A stretch of 64,000 bases of DNA from Pelecanus crispus (GCF_030463565.1 NC_134651.1:10676734-10740733); one strand, 5' to 3'. Shown: positions 1-15,000, counted from the stretch's first letter. Notes: a model not told the origin generated them from the letters alone. A program made the numbers and translations.

Positions 1-80
1 AGTATGCATGGCAAGCTGAAGAAAAATGGGATGAGCCTTGGTATAATGAAAAAACGGAGCATGAAAGAAACAGCAGTAAG
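1..80 (+). CDS. ATP11B: ATP11B exon w1 (loop between TM3 and TM4), left end cut
   Basis: Encodes a segment beginning [15 protein letters not shown] and ending NSSK before the donor at 81 (GTAATG). In P4-ATPases this is the short exoplasmic loop between TM3 and TM4. Bases 1-2 (AG) could be an acceptor, but human ATP11B has Lys before this Tyr, so they are more likely the end of a Lys codon and the exon probably continues left of the window. Confidence 0.9.
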
Positions 81-3000
81 GTAATGTAGTTCTACCCAGT
101 TGCATATCTGAGGAACCCTCAACCACTGTATACTGAATGTGATATTTATTATATCTCTATTCTTGGATATAGGTGTAACTACCACATGATCCACTTGCAG
201 CTCTGTGATGTTGTCTCAGTATTTTTGAGAGAGTTAGTCCTATGTAGCCTCACCCTTGTGTAGAAATATCTTACCTCTGTTACTGGTTGGACTTTTTCTT
301 CCTTTATGAAAAGACCAAGCTTTCTGAAAATTTTGGGGTTTGTTAGGACATATTTCTGATGTTCTATGTTCTTATTATAGTTACTGTTCTTGTGGGTGTC
401 TTTTGTCATTCCTTAAATGAAAAGAGGAGGAGGAGGATGGCTGTTCTTGTGCACCTTCCATTGCAGTGATTTCACAGTTCAGGCATTTTGGACATTCTGT
501 GATGTTGAGATTGTTCAGACAATTTTGTAAGGCTGTAATTTTGCTCAAGTTCCTGCTTGCCTTCTCACTTTTCTGTAGAGATTGGAGGGATACTTTGAAC
601 TGTTCCTTAAGTCCACAGTTCTGAGAAGTGTCCTTTTTAATAATTCTGTATTTTTCTGTGTTCTGTTTAATTCTTTTTTTCTGTATGAGCCTGCCTTCTT
701 GCAAAGCAGTTCAGGAGCTGGCTGGAGCTGATTGTAAGAAGTAGAGGGGATTTTCAAAACACGGAAGAATTGGAAATCCAGTTTCCACATGTGATGTGGT
801 GTCAGATGTTTAACACACCCCCCACACACACCCCCTCCCCATCTTCCAGAGAGTTGAGAATTGAATGTGCTCACTAGGTGCCATGTGTGCAAAAAGGTCC
901 AAATCCCAAGTCAGAAGAGTCCTGTTCTGCTTCGCAAGTGGAGTGAAATATATAGTGGTTCAAGAAGGAAAAAGAAGTAATTTGAGAATGTCTTTGATTC
1001 AAGGAGACTTAAGAATTTACTGGCATTTCAGCAGAACATGCAACTTTCTCAGAAGCTTGTAATGCAAAATGTTTTTGTGGTTTAAATGGAAAAATACCTT
1101 TATCTCAGTGCTATGTTTTATTTAAAATTATTAATTCATGTTATCATTACGGTTATCAAAAACTTTTCAATGCATTCTAAAATAATCCTATCTAAGAGTG
1201 TCACTGTTGAAAAGTACTAAATGAATTTAAAAGTTTTCAAATTGTTTAGTGACTTTTATTTTTAGTACCTGCACCCACTTAACACACTTCCAACTGTTTG
1301 AAGTGGTCAGTCAAGTAAATTCTTGCTGCCTCTTAATTTGAAGTAGTTGCTATGTAAGTTAGACTAGCCTGTGGAGTGTGTCCAGTTCTGAACAGAATCA
1401 GGATAAGTATTTACTCAATCTTTCCATTCCTTTACCTTTGCCTTCAGGAGCATACAGAGCCATCTGTGTTTCAGCAATGTCACTCTCCTTCTATCATGTC
1501 TTTGTTTTTCCTCTCTCCCCTGTTTACTTCTGCAATCTGCTTTGCAATTCTCAATATGCTGACATCCTTACTTGGAGTGCTTTCTCTGTTCATCTGTCCT
1601 GTGTTGTGCAGATTGTTATTTAATAGACAGTGCTTGAAGAAAGTAGCTAACCTTAGTAATTGTCACTTCTTCTCAGTACATCTTCTCATATGTGAATTAC
1701 TGCTCTCAGTCTTTATCTTTTCTGGTTTAGTTTGGAAGGTCTCTTAAGGCACAGAACTTCCCGAGTTTTTGCCAGACACCTTAATTATTGGTACTGACTT
1801 TTATTGAGTAATTACAGCAACACTCCCTAATTAGGAAGAACAGACATTATTTAGATTTGCAAACTGTTGACTACTTCTGTGCTTCCTTTCTTCAAATGTT
1901 CTCCTACACCAATATCTGGTAGAGTTGAAAGAGATGTCCCAGTTTTTCTCATCTCTAATCTCCGTTGCTCAATATTCAAGTGCTGGTAAGAGTCTTCCCA
2001 AAGTACAATTTAGATACTGAGTTTGTGCAAATGAAAAAGAGACTTCAAAGGGTCTGTAATGTTGCATTTCAGAGTTCGTTAAAATTGTCATACCTAATAA
2101 AGAGAAATTTCTATTCTATTACATAGCTGTTTACCTGAAACATATGTGTCAAACACAGTGATTTGACGAGGCATAAAAGAAGTCTGTGTCATTGAAATCT
2201 GCACGGTCTCTTTCTTGTTACATAGTCTGGATCACCCACATCACTGGGGAATGCCAGGAGACAGGAACCTTCTTGTTGCTTGTAAACCAATACAGAATAC
2301 TTGCAGATTCCTCTGACAATGTGGAATGTCAGTTGTTTGCCTTCACCGCTTATGGTTCCTGAGAAAAGTCTATGAATGGTGCTGTTTCATGGGATGGGGA
2401 ACACGTTTCAGACCCAACACTTTCAAGAGACCTGTCTGAAAACAGAATCACCATGACAGTTAATATTAATTGGCACCCCTCCTGACAGACTCAATAGAAA
2501 GGACAAAAATGAATGAACTTGAGAACTGAAACATCCAGTTATAGCTTAAGGCAGTCTTTTTGCATCAGTCTGAAGGTGCATTACTGGGGCAACCTGGAAA
2601 TGCCTGCATTGCCACGGTGTGTGTTGTCTCTCTCACGTGTAAGTGAGGCTCTGTCAATTTGTCATTTTTCATGCACATCGAAACATAACTAAGTAACCAT
2701 GTTTCACCTGATCAGTACAGTAATCTTTACATTTTTCTCTTTTTCTCTTGTAGATTCTGAGGTTTATTTCAGATTTCCTTGCTTTTCTGGTACTTTACAA
2801 TTTTATCATACCTATTTCACTTTATGTGACTGTTGAGATGCAGAAATTTCTTGGATCTTTTTTTATTGGCTGGGATCTTGACCTCTATCACGAAGAAACA
2901 AACCAGCGAGCACAAGTAAATACTTCAGACCTCAATGAGGAATTGGGACAGGTAGAGTAAAAAATACATTGTTTCTTTTCTTTTTAACCTTCCATTTTCT

Positions 3001-6000
3001 ACTGCTTTTTTGATATTAAAATTCATTAATGCAGACTTTTTATTGGTTGCACTTTGATTTCTGATTAATTTTAAAATGTGGTATAAATCTCTGATGGCAG
3101 AAATTAAAATTTTTACATGATCAAATAAAAGGTGTGTAGTGGAGAGTATGAGTTGAGTTTTTTTTTTTTCCCTTCTAACAAATACATGCAACTCCAAGCC
3201 TGTTTTTTGTTTTATTTTACAAAAGGTAGAGTATGTGTTTACAGACAAAACCGGTACATTAACTGAAAATGAGATGCAGTTTCGAGAGTGCTCCATTAAT
3301 GGCATAAAGTACCAAGAGGTCAATGGTAAATTAACTCCAGAGGGGTTTTCTGAAGATTCTCCAGATGGAAATAGGCATAGTTTGGTAAGAATTGCCCCCC
3401 CGCCCCGCCTTAAGGCATCCTTGATGGAAAGAGTTTTATTTCAGAGAAATATTCTTCTAGCATTAGCATTAAAACAAAACAAAACAAAAAAACACCAAAA
3501 AATCAGAATTTCTGGATAGTTTGAGTCTATTAAGTGTTACTGAGGTCTGTTAAGTGTTACTGAGCAAATAATATTTATTAAACCCATTGAGATGTGATTA
3601 TTTACATGGAATACTTGGCAGATTTTTAAGTAAAAACATGGGGGTTTTATTAACTATGTTCAAAACTGGGTTGATATGTAAATGTTACAAATAAAGTTTT
3701 TCTTTCTTTCTTATAGATTAAAGAGGAAGAACTGTTCTTGAAAGCAGTTTGTCTTTGTCATACAGTGCAGATCAATGCAGATCAAACAGATGGTGCTGAT
3801 GGTCCCTGGCATGCCAATGGAATAGCATCCCCATTGGAGTATTATGCTTCTTCACCAGATGAGAAAGCTTTAGTTGAAGCTGCAAGCCGGTGAGTTGTAC
3901 TGCCAAAACTATCTAATGTAGAAATTGCCTACTAGGGCAGGCAATTTGTGGTAAAAGCAACCTTAAAAATTGCTCAGAAAGATTGTAGAGCCCAGGGGCT
4001 GGCACTGTCAGTTTACTATGACAACATACAAAAATAAAAACCACAAAACCCTAGGCATATTATAAAGTGAAATATTTATGAAAATCCTTGAGAAATTATA
4101 GTTGACAGAGTATGTTGCTATTAAAATTTTGTAGAAAGTGGGCATTCTTCATTTTCTCTGGAAATAAAGAGCAGTAATTTGGTATAAGAGTCCCTCTCTT
4201 TTCTCCCCCACCCCCACAATCAACAGGCATTATGTCTAAAGACACATTTAATCATCACTTTTCTTTTCTGTTTAGGGTTGGAGTAGTATTTACTGGAACT
4301 AGTGGGGACAGTATGGAAGTAAAAAGTCTCGGAAGACCAGAAAGGTATTCATTTTTATTCCTTGTTTCTCTTGAAGGACAGAACAATAGCGAAGATTAAT
4401 ATAATGTTCTCCTCTTAATCCTCTCTGTTCATAAGAAAACCTTGCCTTTCCACAGCATACTCTTTTTAATGCTTTTCCCTTAATGTCTTCAACACAGCTT
4501 GCATCTTATTCCTTACCAATTGAAACTGAGATGCAAGAATTTTGTGTGAGTTACTCTGTGTAGGTGTGTATTGTAACAATTTGTATCTTTGCTCATTCCT
4601 CAAAGGTTGAGACTGTAGTAGAGTTGCAAAACTGGGTTGCTTTTTCAAGTCTTAAAGTTTGTGCTTTCAGCTCTAGAAGTTTCCAGAATCAGTCTCATGT
4701 ATGCAGAATCTAATTACGTATTTTAAACTTTCCCAAAATGAGTAGAAATATTATTGGTAACTGTGTATCTGTGGTATCTCATAACAACTTTTATCCATTT
4801 TATCTGTGTCGGTTTTTGGCAGCACTGTAACTCTAAATGTCTAAAATTAATTTTCTAAACTAGTGATAACAAAAAATAGTCCAGTTATCAGGGAACATAC
4901 ACTCTTCTTGACTGTGTAGATTGTTTACAAGTGTTAGAAATAAAATGTGGTTTTCAAAGTTACACTTACAGTAATGATAGAAGGATAAAGAAATACGTAG
5001 GAGCTGATTGTAATCTCCAGGTGTAAAGGTAGTGTTCAGGAAACTATTCCTATTGGTAGAACGTTTTATTCTCATAGAATGGAGTTAAATATATATCAAG
5101 TGATGAAAAGCAATCAATTGCACAAACATCAATAACAGTGATTGTTGCTCAACAGTGGTAGCACTACTTTTAGAAAATGATACTTTGGGGAAAGCTCTGT
5201 AGGGTAAGAGTATATTTATAAGTAATTGTCTTTGGAAATTTATTTCTAAAAATGTTTTCTTCCCTTTCCCTCTTCTATTAAAACACAAAATACAGGTATA
5301 AATTGCTTCATGTTTTGGAGTTTGATCCAAATCGCAGACGAATGAGTGTCATTGTAGAGAGTCCCTCAGGTAAGTGATCAGAAGTTGCACAAGCTGCAGT
5401 TGAGAACTTCTTAAATAGGATGTATTCTTAATTTCTGTTCTATTTTACTTTTTAGGGGAAAAGCTTTTATTCACAAAGGGAGCAGAATCTTCCATTCTTC
5501 CTCGTAGTAAGAGTGGAGAAATAGACAAAACAAGGATACATGTGGATGAATTTGCTTTGGTAAGTGTATATGCTTGCCCAGCTGATTGGAAGAAAATTCT
5601 TCCGGTAAAAATTCTGTGACTTGAAATTGCAGGTGACACCTTCTTGTCAGATTAGAATCTTGTCTACTCTGAATGTAGTCTTTTTATTTTCTCACAGAAA
5701 GGACTAAGAACTTTGTGCGTAGCCTACAGAAGATTCACACCTGAGGAGTATCAAGAAATCAGCAGACGCCTTCATGAGGCCAGGACTGCCTTACAACAAC
5801 GGGAAGAAAGATTAGCAGATGTATTCAACTTCATAGAAAGGGATCTGGAATTACTTGGGGCTACAGGAGTAGAAGACAAGTATGCAATGGCGTTTCTGCT
5901 AACTACGCTCAAAAACATAGCGAGTTTAGGATTTATAACTGAAATCTGATGTGTGACATGAAAAACTCTCCTGCCACAACCAAAAGTTCTGTGCCATTCT

Positions 6001-9000
6001 TGTTTAGTGTCTTTACCACTCTTTGGATTGAGGAGCATTTGAAACACATGTTGTACCAACTGATTTTGGCTTAATAACGATGGTGTACAGTGTGCTTCAT
6101 CAGGAGAGATTTAATGTATGTGAAATGGAATAATTGCAGTAAATATTTAGGGTAACAGCTAATTCCTTGGGAAAACTTCTATATGTAGCTGCTTAACAAA
6201 GCATTCTGCTTGCATAGTGTGTATTCTGTAAATCAGAGGGTATATTGTACACTGGGGTGTACAGATGGAGTGCTTAGAAGCTTTCAATGTACCACAGTAG
6301 GTAGTAATTGTTGTGGACTGTTTTAAAGCTTCTCAAATGCAGCAATGGTGCCTAATTTAAGTGAAGATACGCTTATTCCAGATTTTTTGATCACTTAGCA
6401 GGATTGAAGTTCAGTTTTTGTTTCATCAAGGCCTTCGTTTTATCGCTGGTAACAACATCATCTGCCACACTATGATTGTCTGAAAATATATGTAACGTTG
6501 GAAATGTAGTCTTAAATCATCATGACAGTGGGGTTACAGGAGTAACAAGGAATTACAGTGTGAGCTCTTTTTTTGTAAGGTGTTTGATTGGTTATTTAAG
6601 ATTTTTCTTGTTTCTAGACTGCAGGAGAAAGTCCAAGAAACTATAGAAGCGCTCAGGTTGGCTGGTATCAAAGTGTGGGTACTCACTGGAGATAAGCACG
6701 AAACGGCTGTTAGTGTCAGTTTGTCATGTGGACACTTTCACAGAACCATGAACATCCTTGAGCTTGTGCAGCACAAGTCAGACAGTACATGCGCAGAGCA
6801 ACTGAGGCAGCTAGCCAAGAGGTAAAATACCTGAGATGTCATTATCTCAGTGATGATCTTAGCTTGGTTTTCTTCTATTTTTCAAATTTTATGACAGTCT
6901 CTTTGATGTATGTGCCAAACATGTGAAGTTGCCTTTTTAGAAATTTGTTTATTCGTATAATAACAGACTTGAAGAAGCAGTCTGTCTAACAGGCTAACGT
7001 CTTTGTTTATTGTATGAGCAACTGCATAGTTCATAACAAAATCTAAATTTTTCTGTCACGCCGACACAAAGCCAACATTTTTGTTCCTGAATAGAATAAA
7101 GGAAGACCATGTTATCCAGCATGGACTGGTTGTGGATGGGACCAGCCTCTCTCTTGCACTCAGGGAACATGAAAAACTGTTCATGGAAGTTTGCAAAAAC
7201 TGTTCTGCAGTGTTGTGCTGTCGCATGGCACCCCTTCAGAAAGCAAAGGTGAGTGAGAATATAATCAGGATTGTCTTGTCGTTATTTTTATCATGCTTTG
7301 AGGGGGCAAGGATTCCTGGAACTGCTTTGTTTGTTTGCCTGACCTTTTGTGTGACTTTTGAATCCTTTTTACATTCAGTTGATCTGGAGTAGTTTGTTCA
7401 GAAGTTTCTACGTGCATTAGTGAAAATTTGCAAGTGGATGTAGGGGAGAGTCAAAATACTGCCACTGTGCAAGAAAAAGGCTAATCTTTAATCAGCCTCT
7501 TGAGCCTTCTGTAAGGCAGTAGTGATCCTGATCACCTGCATGCTTTTGAATTGCCTGTTCCATCACTTCTCTAGATCGAAAAAGCTAAATTTAAACTTCT
7601 TGAAGCTGTAGGGGAAAAACTGCGCTGCTTTAAAGATTTAAAAAATACCCAAGTTTGAGAAGGAAGTAGAAGGGAAGGGAAGCCGAGGCCTAGTCTCCAG
7701 GAGAGGGTTTGCCTTAATGCTCTCTTCTAAGAGCATTTTTCCTTCACATGTATTTGATTTTACTCAAATATAGATCAGATAAAATTCAAATTCAGATCTT
7801 GTGATTTTTCTTTTTTTACTCTAGAAAGCTAAGCTCTGTAGAGCTATAATATTCTTTCCTTTTGAAATTGTCTTTCTTCATTTTATGCTTCTCTTCCTTT
7901 TTAAACATCTTTCATATCAGTCATTCAGAGCTGCTGCTGATTGCTGTTGGTAAAATTTGCCAGATGATTCGTCTTGACCTTTTTGTGTAGATTTTTGTCT
8001 GTCTGAATTACCACAGTCTTTGGTATCTCATGAGGACTGATCTGGGTGACGTACTGCAGCCTTGCTACTTCTTTAAGGCTGCTTACTAAGATCTAAGGCT
8101 AAATGTACTTGAAATAATTACCTCTTAGGAATGGGGAACCTTTAGACTTGAATATTAATACCTGCAATTAGGGAATTCCCACAAGCAGGTGGATTTCTCT
8201 GAACCGTGGACTGTATTTAGTTGCGTTCCTTGTGTGAAATGAGTTACCGCTCCTATGAATCAATACACTGACACTGCCAGCTAGAACTCAATTCATACAG
8301 TTGTTTGTGTCTACTTACTTCATGCAGTTACTGCTCTGTTGATATTTCCACTTTGGGTTTTCTGGAACTTCAGGGGGGGAAATGCAGTATTTTTTTGTAT
8401 ATTAGTATTTTTTGTTTCCAGAAAGCCTTCTGGATCTGCATTCACACCTTTACCTCTGCAGCCCTTTTATGACTGAATTAGTGAAGCTTCTGCCTTTAGT
8501 TAGAGCTCTCTGGGAGGTTAATGAATTACTAATTTTCCTTAACCAAAAAACTCGTCTAACTCACTCCTCTCTATTTAGAATATTGTAGGCACTTAGGTTA
8601 AAGATCTCTTTCTTTTCTGGGAAGAGTGGGATATTGCTGCTCTTTTGAGGATTTTAGAGCCTTGTATGTAAACAATTTTTTTGCTCTTTCTGTCATACCT
8701 TTTTCTGTGACTTTTCCAACTGAGAGTACCTGTTGGTGATAAAGAAGTTGCTTTAAAAAAAAATATTTTCCTTAATAACAGCATGTATTGAGCTTTGAGC
8801 TAATACGTTGGTTTTTCAGATTCCTCTTTTACACTGATTAGTTCCATTAATTGAAAATGTGAAGAATCTGGGCATGTCTAGTAAAGGGCATTAAATCTGG
8901 ATTACTGGCGAAGTAAATTTTCAGTTCCAACTTGACTGTTTTTTATGATAAAGCACCAAATTAAGAGTTGTAAAAGAACATCTAAATGAGAACAGCAAGA

Positions 9001-12000
9001 TAAGCTCAAGGCAGGCATAATATTTAAATAAGGCTTGTGCCCCAAAGCAGGCAGCTTTTCTAAACGAGCAATGAATTTGTGCATGTGGTATGCCAAAGAT
9101 GTTGTTTACCGAAGTGTGCAAATTCATAAAAACATATTAATTACATTTACAGGTAGGTAACTAAGATACTTGAGAATTAGTGGCATGGTTTGTAGGTAGA
9201 CTCTCTGTCTAATCTGACAAATTTCTGCTCTTTTTTTTTCCAGGTAGTGCGACTGTTAAAAACGTCTCCAGAGAAACCTATAACATTAGCAATCGGTGAT
9301 GGTGCTAACGATGTGAGCATGATACAAGAAGCACATGTTGGCATAGGTAACTTTCTTTTGTCAGAAGAGATAAAGGCAAATAAGATGCAAATTTTAGTAG
9401 AGGATTAGATCATGAATAGTGTTTATAAACAGATAAACTTCTAATGTTTTTGCACCTGTGAATGACAGGGTGTTAATCTGAGTCATCTGTTGTAGCAGAG
9501 TTTTAGTGAAATTCAAAATTTAAGGCTGTTTGCTTTCAGAAGTCTTAGGTTTATTGTGCAGTCTGCCAATAATCAGAGGTCCTGCTTAACGCTGCCTTAA
9601 GAACAGCAAAGATTCTCTCTAACTAGAATCTTGGAAGTACTCTGCTTCAGATACTGGAAGTGGATATCTCTAACTTCAGATGTTGTCAGGTTCTAAGTTC
9701 CTGTGTAAACTTGACCTTTAAACCCTTCTTTGTGCTAAACTGCCGCTGTTTGCACTACGTCTGTATCACTGTAGAAATGCCATTTGTGTCTAGTTTGTCT
9801 TTGAGGAGAAGGCTTTCATTATATCTCTTGAGAGACTGTTACTGATTCCCAGCTAAGCTTGGTAGTTTTCTCTGTTTATATTGTTTTCTGTTGTCTGGCC
9901 AGGACTTCTTTTTTTTCCTGCTGTGTTATATAACTGAGTACAAACCAAAGCATATCTATAACTGAATTGGTACCCATCACATAATATTTTGGTATTTCCT
10001 TTACTAACTTTGTTCGATGGTGTTTGTTACAATAGCAAATGCTGAAGGTTCTGACATAAGGTATTGGTACATCAGGATGTTCAGTTTGTCACCCTTTGTG
10101 ATTAAAAAGGTGTAGGCAATGTTTATCATGTAAATCATGTGGCCATGATTTTTAAGACCATGGGCATAGCCTGCTTGAGAAGGTTATGGGCAAATGATGC
10201 TTTATTCCTTGGCTAGTTTGTCAATTAACTGAAGCTTATTAAAAATAAAATTATCCAAGCCTTTATTGTAATTTGTAGTATATTAGACATTACATGTACG
10301 TTGGGCAGAACTAGAAAGTCTTATGCTGTGGAGGGTGACGGGACCATTAGAATTTTTTTTTTTTTTTCCAAGAGCAGCCAGCACTTAAGTGTCTGGTTTT
10401 CAGGAATCCTGGGCCACTTTTCTTCTGTAAAAGAGCATTTTGTGTTCTCTATGTGTGCTTATCCTAATCTTAATAATAGTTTTTAGAAATGAATTTGTGT
10501 TCCGCTGTGACAAGTGACAAACATTGTCAGCCCATCAGATTAAGTAAACTGCTATTGTAAGAACAGCATTTCTTTTATTCTGCTGTTGGGTATAGGTTAT
10601 ATATTATTCTCAGAAAGTACTGTTAAGAAAAACCTCTCTGAAGTAAAACATACTAAGCAAATTGATAATTGATGGTGGATTGATAATGGTTTGCTTGGTT
10701 TGGAAATTTTGATTTTTGTATGAGTTATTATTTCTATGTCTTCCTATAAATCTTTTCTTAAGCATAGCTTATGGAAATAGTATTTTTTTTTCTTTTCTTT
10801 TTTAAATTTAATCAGCATCAGATGAGCAGTTTCCCTCAGTTGTGAGTGTCAGGAATAATGCCTTCTTTTGGATCTGACAGTTGCTGAAGTCTTTCTAATG
10901 TTGAAGTGCAGGAAAACAGAACTCTAGTTTCAGATGTATGTTGTTGGGTTTTTTTAAACTTTATTTTTTACAATGTTTAACCTGTTTTCTGTTTTGTTTC
11001 CCAAATATTACAGGAATCATGGGCAAGGAAGGAAGACAAGCTGTAAGAAACAGTGACTATGCAATAGCACGGTTTAAATTCCTCTCCAAGTTGCTTTTTG
11101 TTCATGGGCACTTTTACTATATTAGAATAGCAACCCTTGTACAGTACTTTTTTTATAAGGTAAGTCTTCAGACAGTGCCAGTGAAGTTCACAGAAAAATG
11201 CGTAGCTTTTTCCCAGCAAGAAATTTATTTCAGATAGAACATTTTTGTTTGGAACAGGTTAAATAGCTCTGTTCAAACACGTTTTCTGGGCTTTTTTAAA
11301 ATATTTTACAACCAAATGCAGTAGTTTAACTGTGAAATTGTTTAGTACTTCCACCTAGAAGAAGGTTTTAAATACCACAGTGAGTTTGCCTAGGCTGTGA
11401 GAGGTAGATGTGTTTGCTCTCTGAAAGCAGTATTATTAGCTTGAAATTAAATGCATTCTTTAGCAAGATGTAAAAGTATAACCTTTTTTGTTTATTGATT
11501 TAATATGAACCAAATCCATTCATCTTTCCTAAAAGGAAAAAGGAGCACAGGAAGTAGTTGAGGGAGGGAAGGGCTCGCAGAAAGTGTGTGGGGAGAGAGC
11601 ATGCTCTTTGCCAGCAAGCTCACCTTAAGAAAACTTAACAGGCCCAGCCTCAACTTAAGAAGTCCTGAGGTGAAACACCGCAAGAGAAGTAAGCACCAGG
11701 GGCTGAGTTATCTCTGGATACTTCTCGGGGAGGTATGGGCATGGCGCAGCAGGCTGAGCTTAAGCAAAATGCTAGAGGAAGGAGTGGGGTGTCAGACCTC
11801 GGCACTCAGTCATGGGCTGGTGTGTTTGAGATCCTAATAATGTTTTTTGGTGGGGTGGGGTTTTCTTTCTTTAACTTGATCATCAGTTTTGATATGTCAA
11901 AAAATTCAGTATCTTACTTGAAATTTATCTGAGATTCTAGCATTGGTCACCAAACCACTTTTTATCTTGTATCGTTTGCTTTCATTTAAAGGTAACAACA

Positions 12001-15000
12001 TGGTATTCGGTTTTGGTTTCTGTTTTGTGTACTCCCATGTAAAAAGCTTACGTGAGCAGGGCACGGGCTTTCTTGAATGAAATGTGGAAACTATTTTGCA
12101 ATCAAATTCTTAAAAAGAAAATGAGGGGAAAACAGATGGATTTCTCCTCCTTTAATACTACTTGTATGCCCATAAAGAGATGTGTTCATCAAGCACATAT
12201 AATTAAATTTATATTTTTCAGATTCATTGTCCCAAAGGACAAACAAAATACACTCTCAAGCAAAGCATATTGCTTCACTTTGCTGAGTAAAATGCCAAAA
12301 TGCTTTATGCTCTCCCTGTGTATTTTTACCAGCTTGTAAGAGTTAGCAATTTCTTTTAGGGTTGTGAGGCATGTACTGAGGATTAACTATTCCTTCGCTT
12401 TTCTTTTTTCAGAATGTGTGCTTTATTACACCACAATTTTTATATCAGTTCTTCTGTTTGTTTTCACAACAAGTAAGTATTGGATGCCTTACATGTTGGT
12501 AAATGTGTATGAAAGACTCGGGGTAAATAACTAAAAAAAAAATGGGAAAGAACTACACAGGAGCGGCACAGATTTTACACTTAACAAATGTCCAGCTTCA
12601 TTTTCTGTATTTGATAGCTTGGTGTTACTAGATGGTTATGTGAGTCTAGCTTTTTTCTAACTAGTAAATTCACATAATTAATGATTTGTTGCTGCTATTA
12701 GTGTGCTAATGAATTTTAATAAATATAAACAGCTTTTTTCTTTACTTTTTTCTTGTTTCCATTTTCAGACGCTCTATGACAGTGTATACCTGACTTTGTA
12801 CAATATTTGTTTCACTTCCTTGCCTGTCCTCATATACAGTCTTTTTGAACAGCATGTGCATCCGCATGTATTACAGAGTAAACCTGTGCTCTATCGGTAT
12901 GTATATCTTAATGTGTATTGTCACAGTAGCACATCACCATCCCTGGTGGTATTTAAAAGATGTGTAGACGTGGCACTTAGGGATGTGGTTTAGTGGTGGA
13001 CTTGGCAGTGTTTGGTTTACAGTTGGACTCAATGATCTTAAAGGCCTTTTCCAACCTAAATGATTCTATGACTCTTATCATTTAGAACAACAGTGGCATC
13101 TGCAGAAGTCTGAACTTGCTAGTATGCATTCCTACAGTATTTTTATCTGTAATTTATGCAATTTTTAGTAACTATCTTGATGAGGAAGAATGCAGCTACA
13201 TAGTTTTCATCCTAAAATTTAATTAACATGAGTATTTTAAGAGAAGTGTCTTTCTATGTCAGTCATGTTAAGACTGGAATGGAATTGAGCACATGGTCAG
13301 CTTGCATGATTGGCAGCCTTCTCCATTACATGTAGGAGGTGAAAATCACTCAGACATGTAAATGAAAAACTAGGACACTGTAGTTAGGGGAATTACCACA
13401 AAAAATGCTTTACTAGGAGGGGAAGTGATTTCCTGTAGAATTAGATGTCCTCCCAGTGGTAGCATGTTGCACTGCATACTGCTTTTAGGAGAAAAAAGTA
13501 TGTATTTTTGTAAAAAAGAGATGTCTCTTAGATGTTTCTCTTTTCCTAAAGGTCTTTTAAGCAGAACAAGGGGCAAATATCAGGAGATACAGCTTTTTCT
13601 TCCTCTTGCAATTTCACCTCCAGGGAGAAGAATTCTAGTTTGTGCTATTTTGCATTTGACCTGTTATAGACACCCTTGCCATTGGTGATCCCTGCGTAAA
13701 GCAGAGGCAAATCATGAGAGCTCAGAGTTCTTTTTTTGCCCATGATTTATGTATTTTTTTCATATGTCAGTGTTCATTAAATGTATCTTGGTGCAGTTGA
13801 AAGTTACATTTATTCAAAGCAGTAGCAGTCATGCAATGTGAATAGCTGATGGGTTATATAAAGACAATCTGAAATCCAAAATCTGTTTTATTTCTGCAGA
13901 GATATCAGTAAAAATGCCCATCTGGGGTTTAAACCCTTTCTTTACTGGACCATCTTGGGCTTCTTTCATGCATTTGTTTTCTTTTATGGCTCGTATCTTC
14001 TAATGGGAGAAGACACTTCTCTACTGGGAAATGGCCAGGTACAATATCATAAGAATTATTCTACCACTGTATTTTTGGTGATATTTCTTCATTGTGTGGT
14101 TTGGTTTTGGTTGTTTGGTGGTTGGTTTGTTTGTTTGTTTGTTTTTTTAAAAATCCTCTTCTGTCAGAAAAAACTAAGTTTTTTTTAAGTTATTTTTATG
14201 AACCACAAAATTACCAAAGATGCTTTGCCAATATTGGTGTGGACTCTCAAGAGTAACATTCTTAGTGTGGAAACTGTAAGATGTGTTGTCAGAAAGCATA
14301 AGTCCATGAAGAACATGTCTTTCAAGATAATAAATGTATTATGGTTGTCTCAAACTTTGTTTTATTTTGTATACTGTCTTTGTCAAAATCATATGTCATA
14401 ACTTCAGTAAATAAGAATTTATATTCGTTCAGAACTCATTTTGAGTTGGACTTAATTGCAGCATTAAACAATGGCTTCTCTCTAGCATCTGTTATAAAAT
14501 TAGGCTTAAATCTGAAAGTTGCCAAAAGTCTTAAAGCTTCTCCTGAAAATGTCTTATATTAATTGCTCAGAATTTTTAAAAAATCAAGTGGTGCAAGCTG
14601 TTTTTAAATTATACTTTTTATTCAATAAATGTTTTTAAGATGATAATGAAAATATTAAATTCTAATTTGACACTTCCTATTTTAAGATGTTAACAGGAAA
14701 AAATCGTATACAAAAAACTCTAAAGCTTGGATGAAACCATTACAAGTCTGCTTCCTCATTTTCCCCAGCTCTGAGTTAGTTAACCCAATTTAGAACAATT
14801 AGTTACTGATATTTCTCTCATAAAACTGTTATGGGTAGTGGTGTAAAAATACGTTTGCTTCTCTCATTATGCCATTCTTACTACTGACATGAAGTGCTTG
14901 CTGATTCTTGTGTAGTGCTTGGTAGAGCTGCAAGTTACAGCACAAGGTACAAAATTAGCATCATGCTGTATTCGCCCTGGTCGCCTGGTGATAGGGAGCG

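Larger units (their letters stand above)
2952..9243 (+). other. ATP11B: Shorter ATP11B introns between w2 and w11
   Basis: Introns at 2952-3225, 3385-3716, 3890-4275, 4345-5295, 5370-5455, 5560-5697, 5880-6617, 6822-7094 and 7249-9243. I see no further exons or clear repeats. The 3385-3716 intron contains a tandem near-copy of TTAAGTGTTACTGAG (about 3530 and 3550). The 2-kb intron 7249-9243 is AT-rich and featureless. Confidence 0.75.

Noticed and set aside
5070..5090. TCATAGAAT string resembling a reverse-oriented CR1 end.
   Set aside because: The flanking sequence does not continue into the CR1 AAGGTTGG region.
5880..5949. Open reading continuing past ATP11B exon w8.
   Set aside because: The phase and the protein match at exon w9 show that the donor is GTATGC at 5880; the continuation has no family similarity.
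11540..11830. GC-richer patch with open frames in an ATP11B intron.
   Set aside because: No splice-compatible phase with the neighbouring exons and no recognisable repeat or protein.
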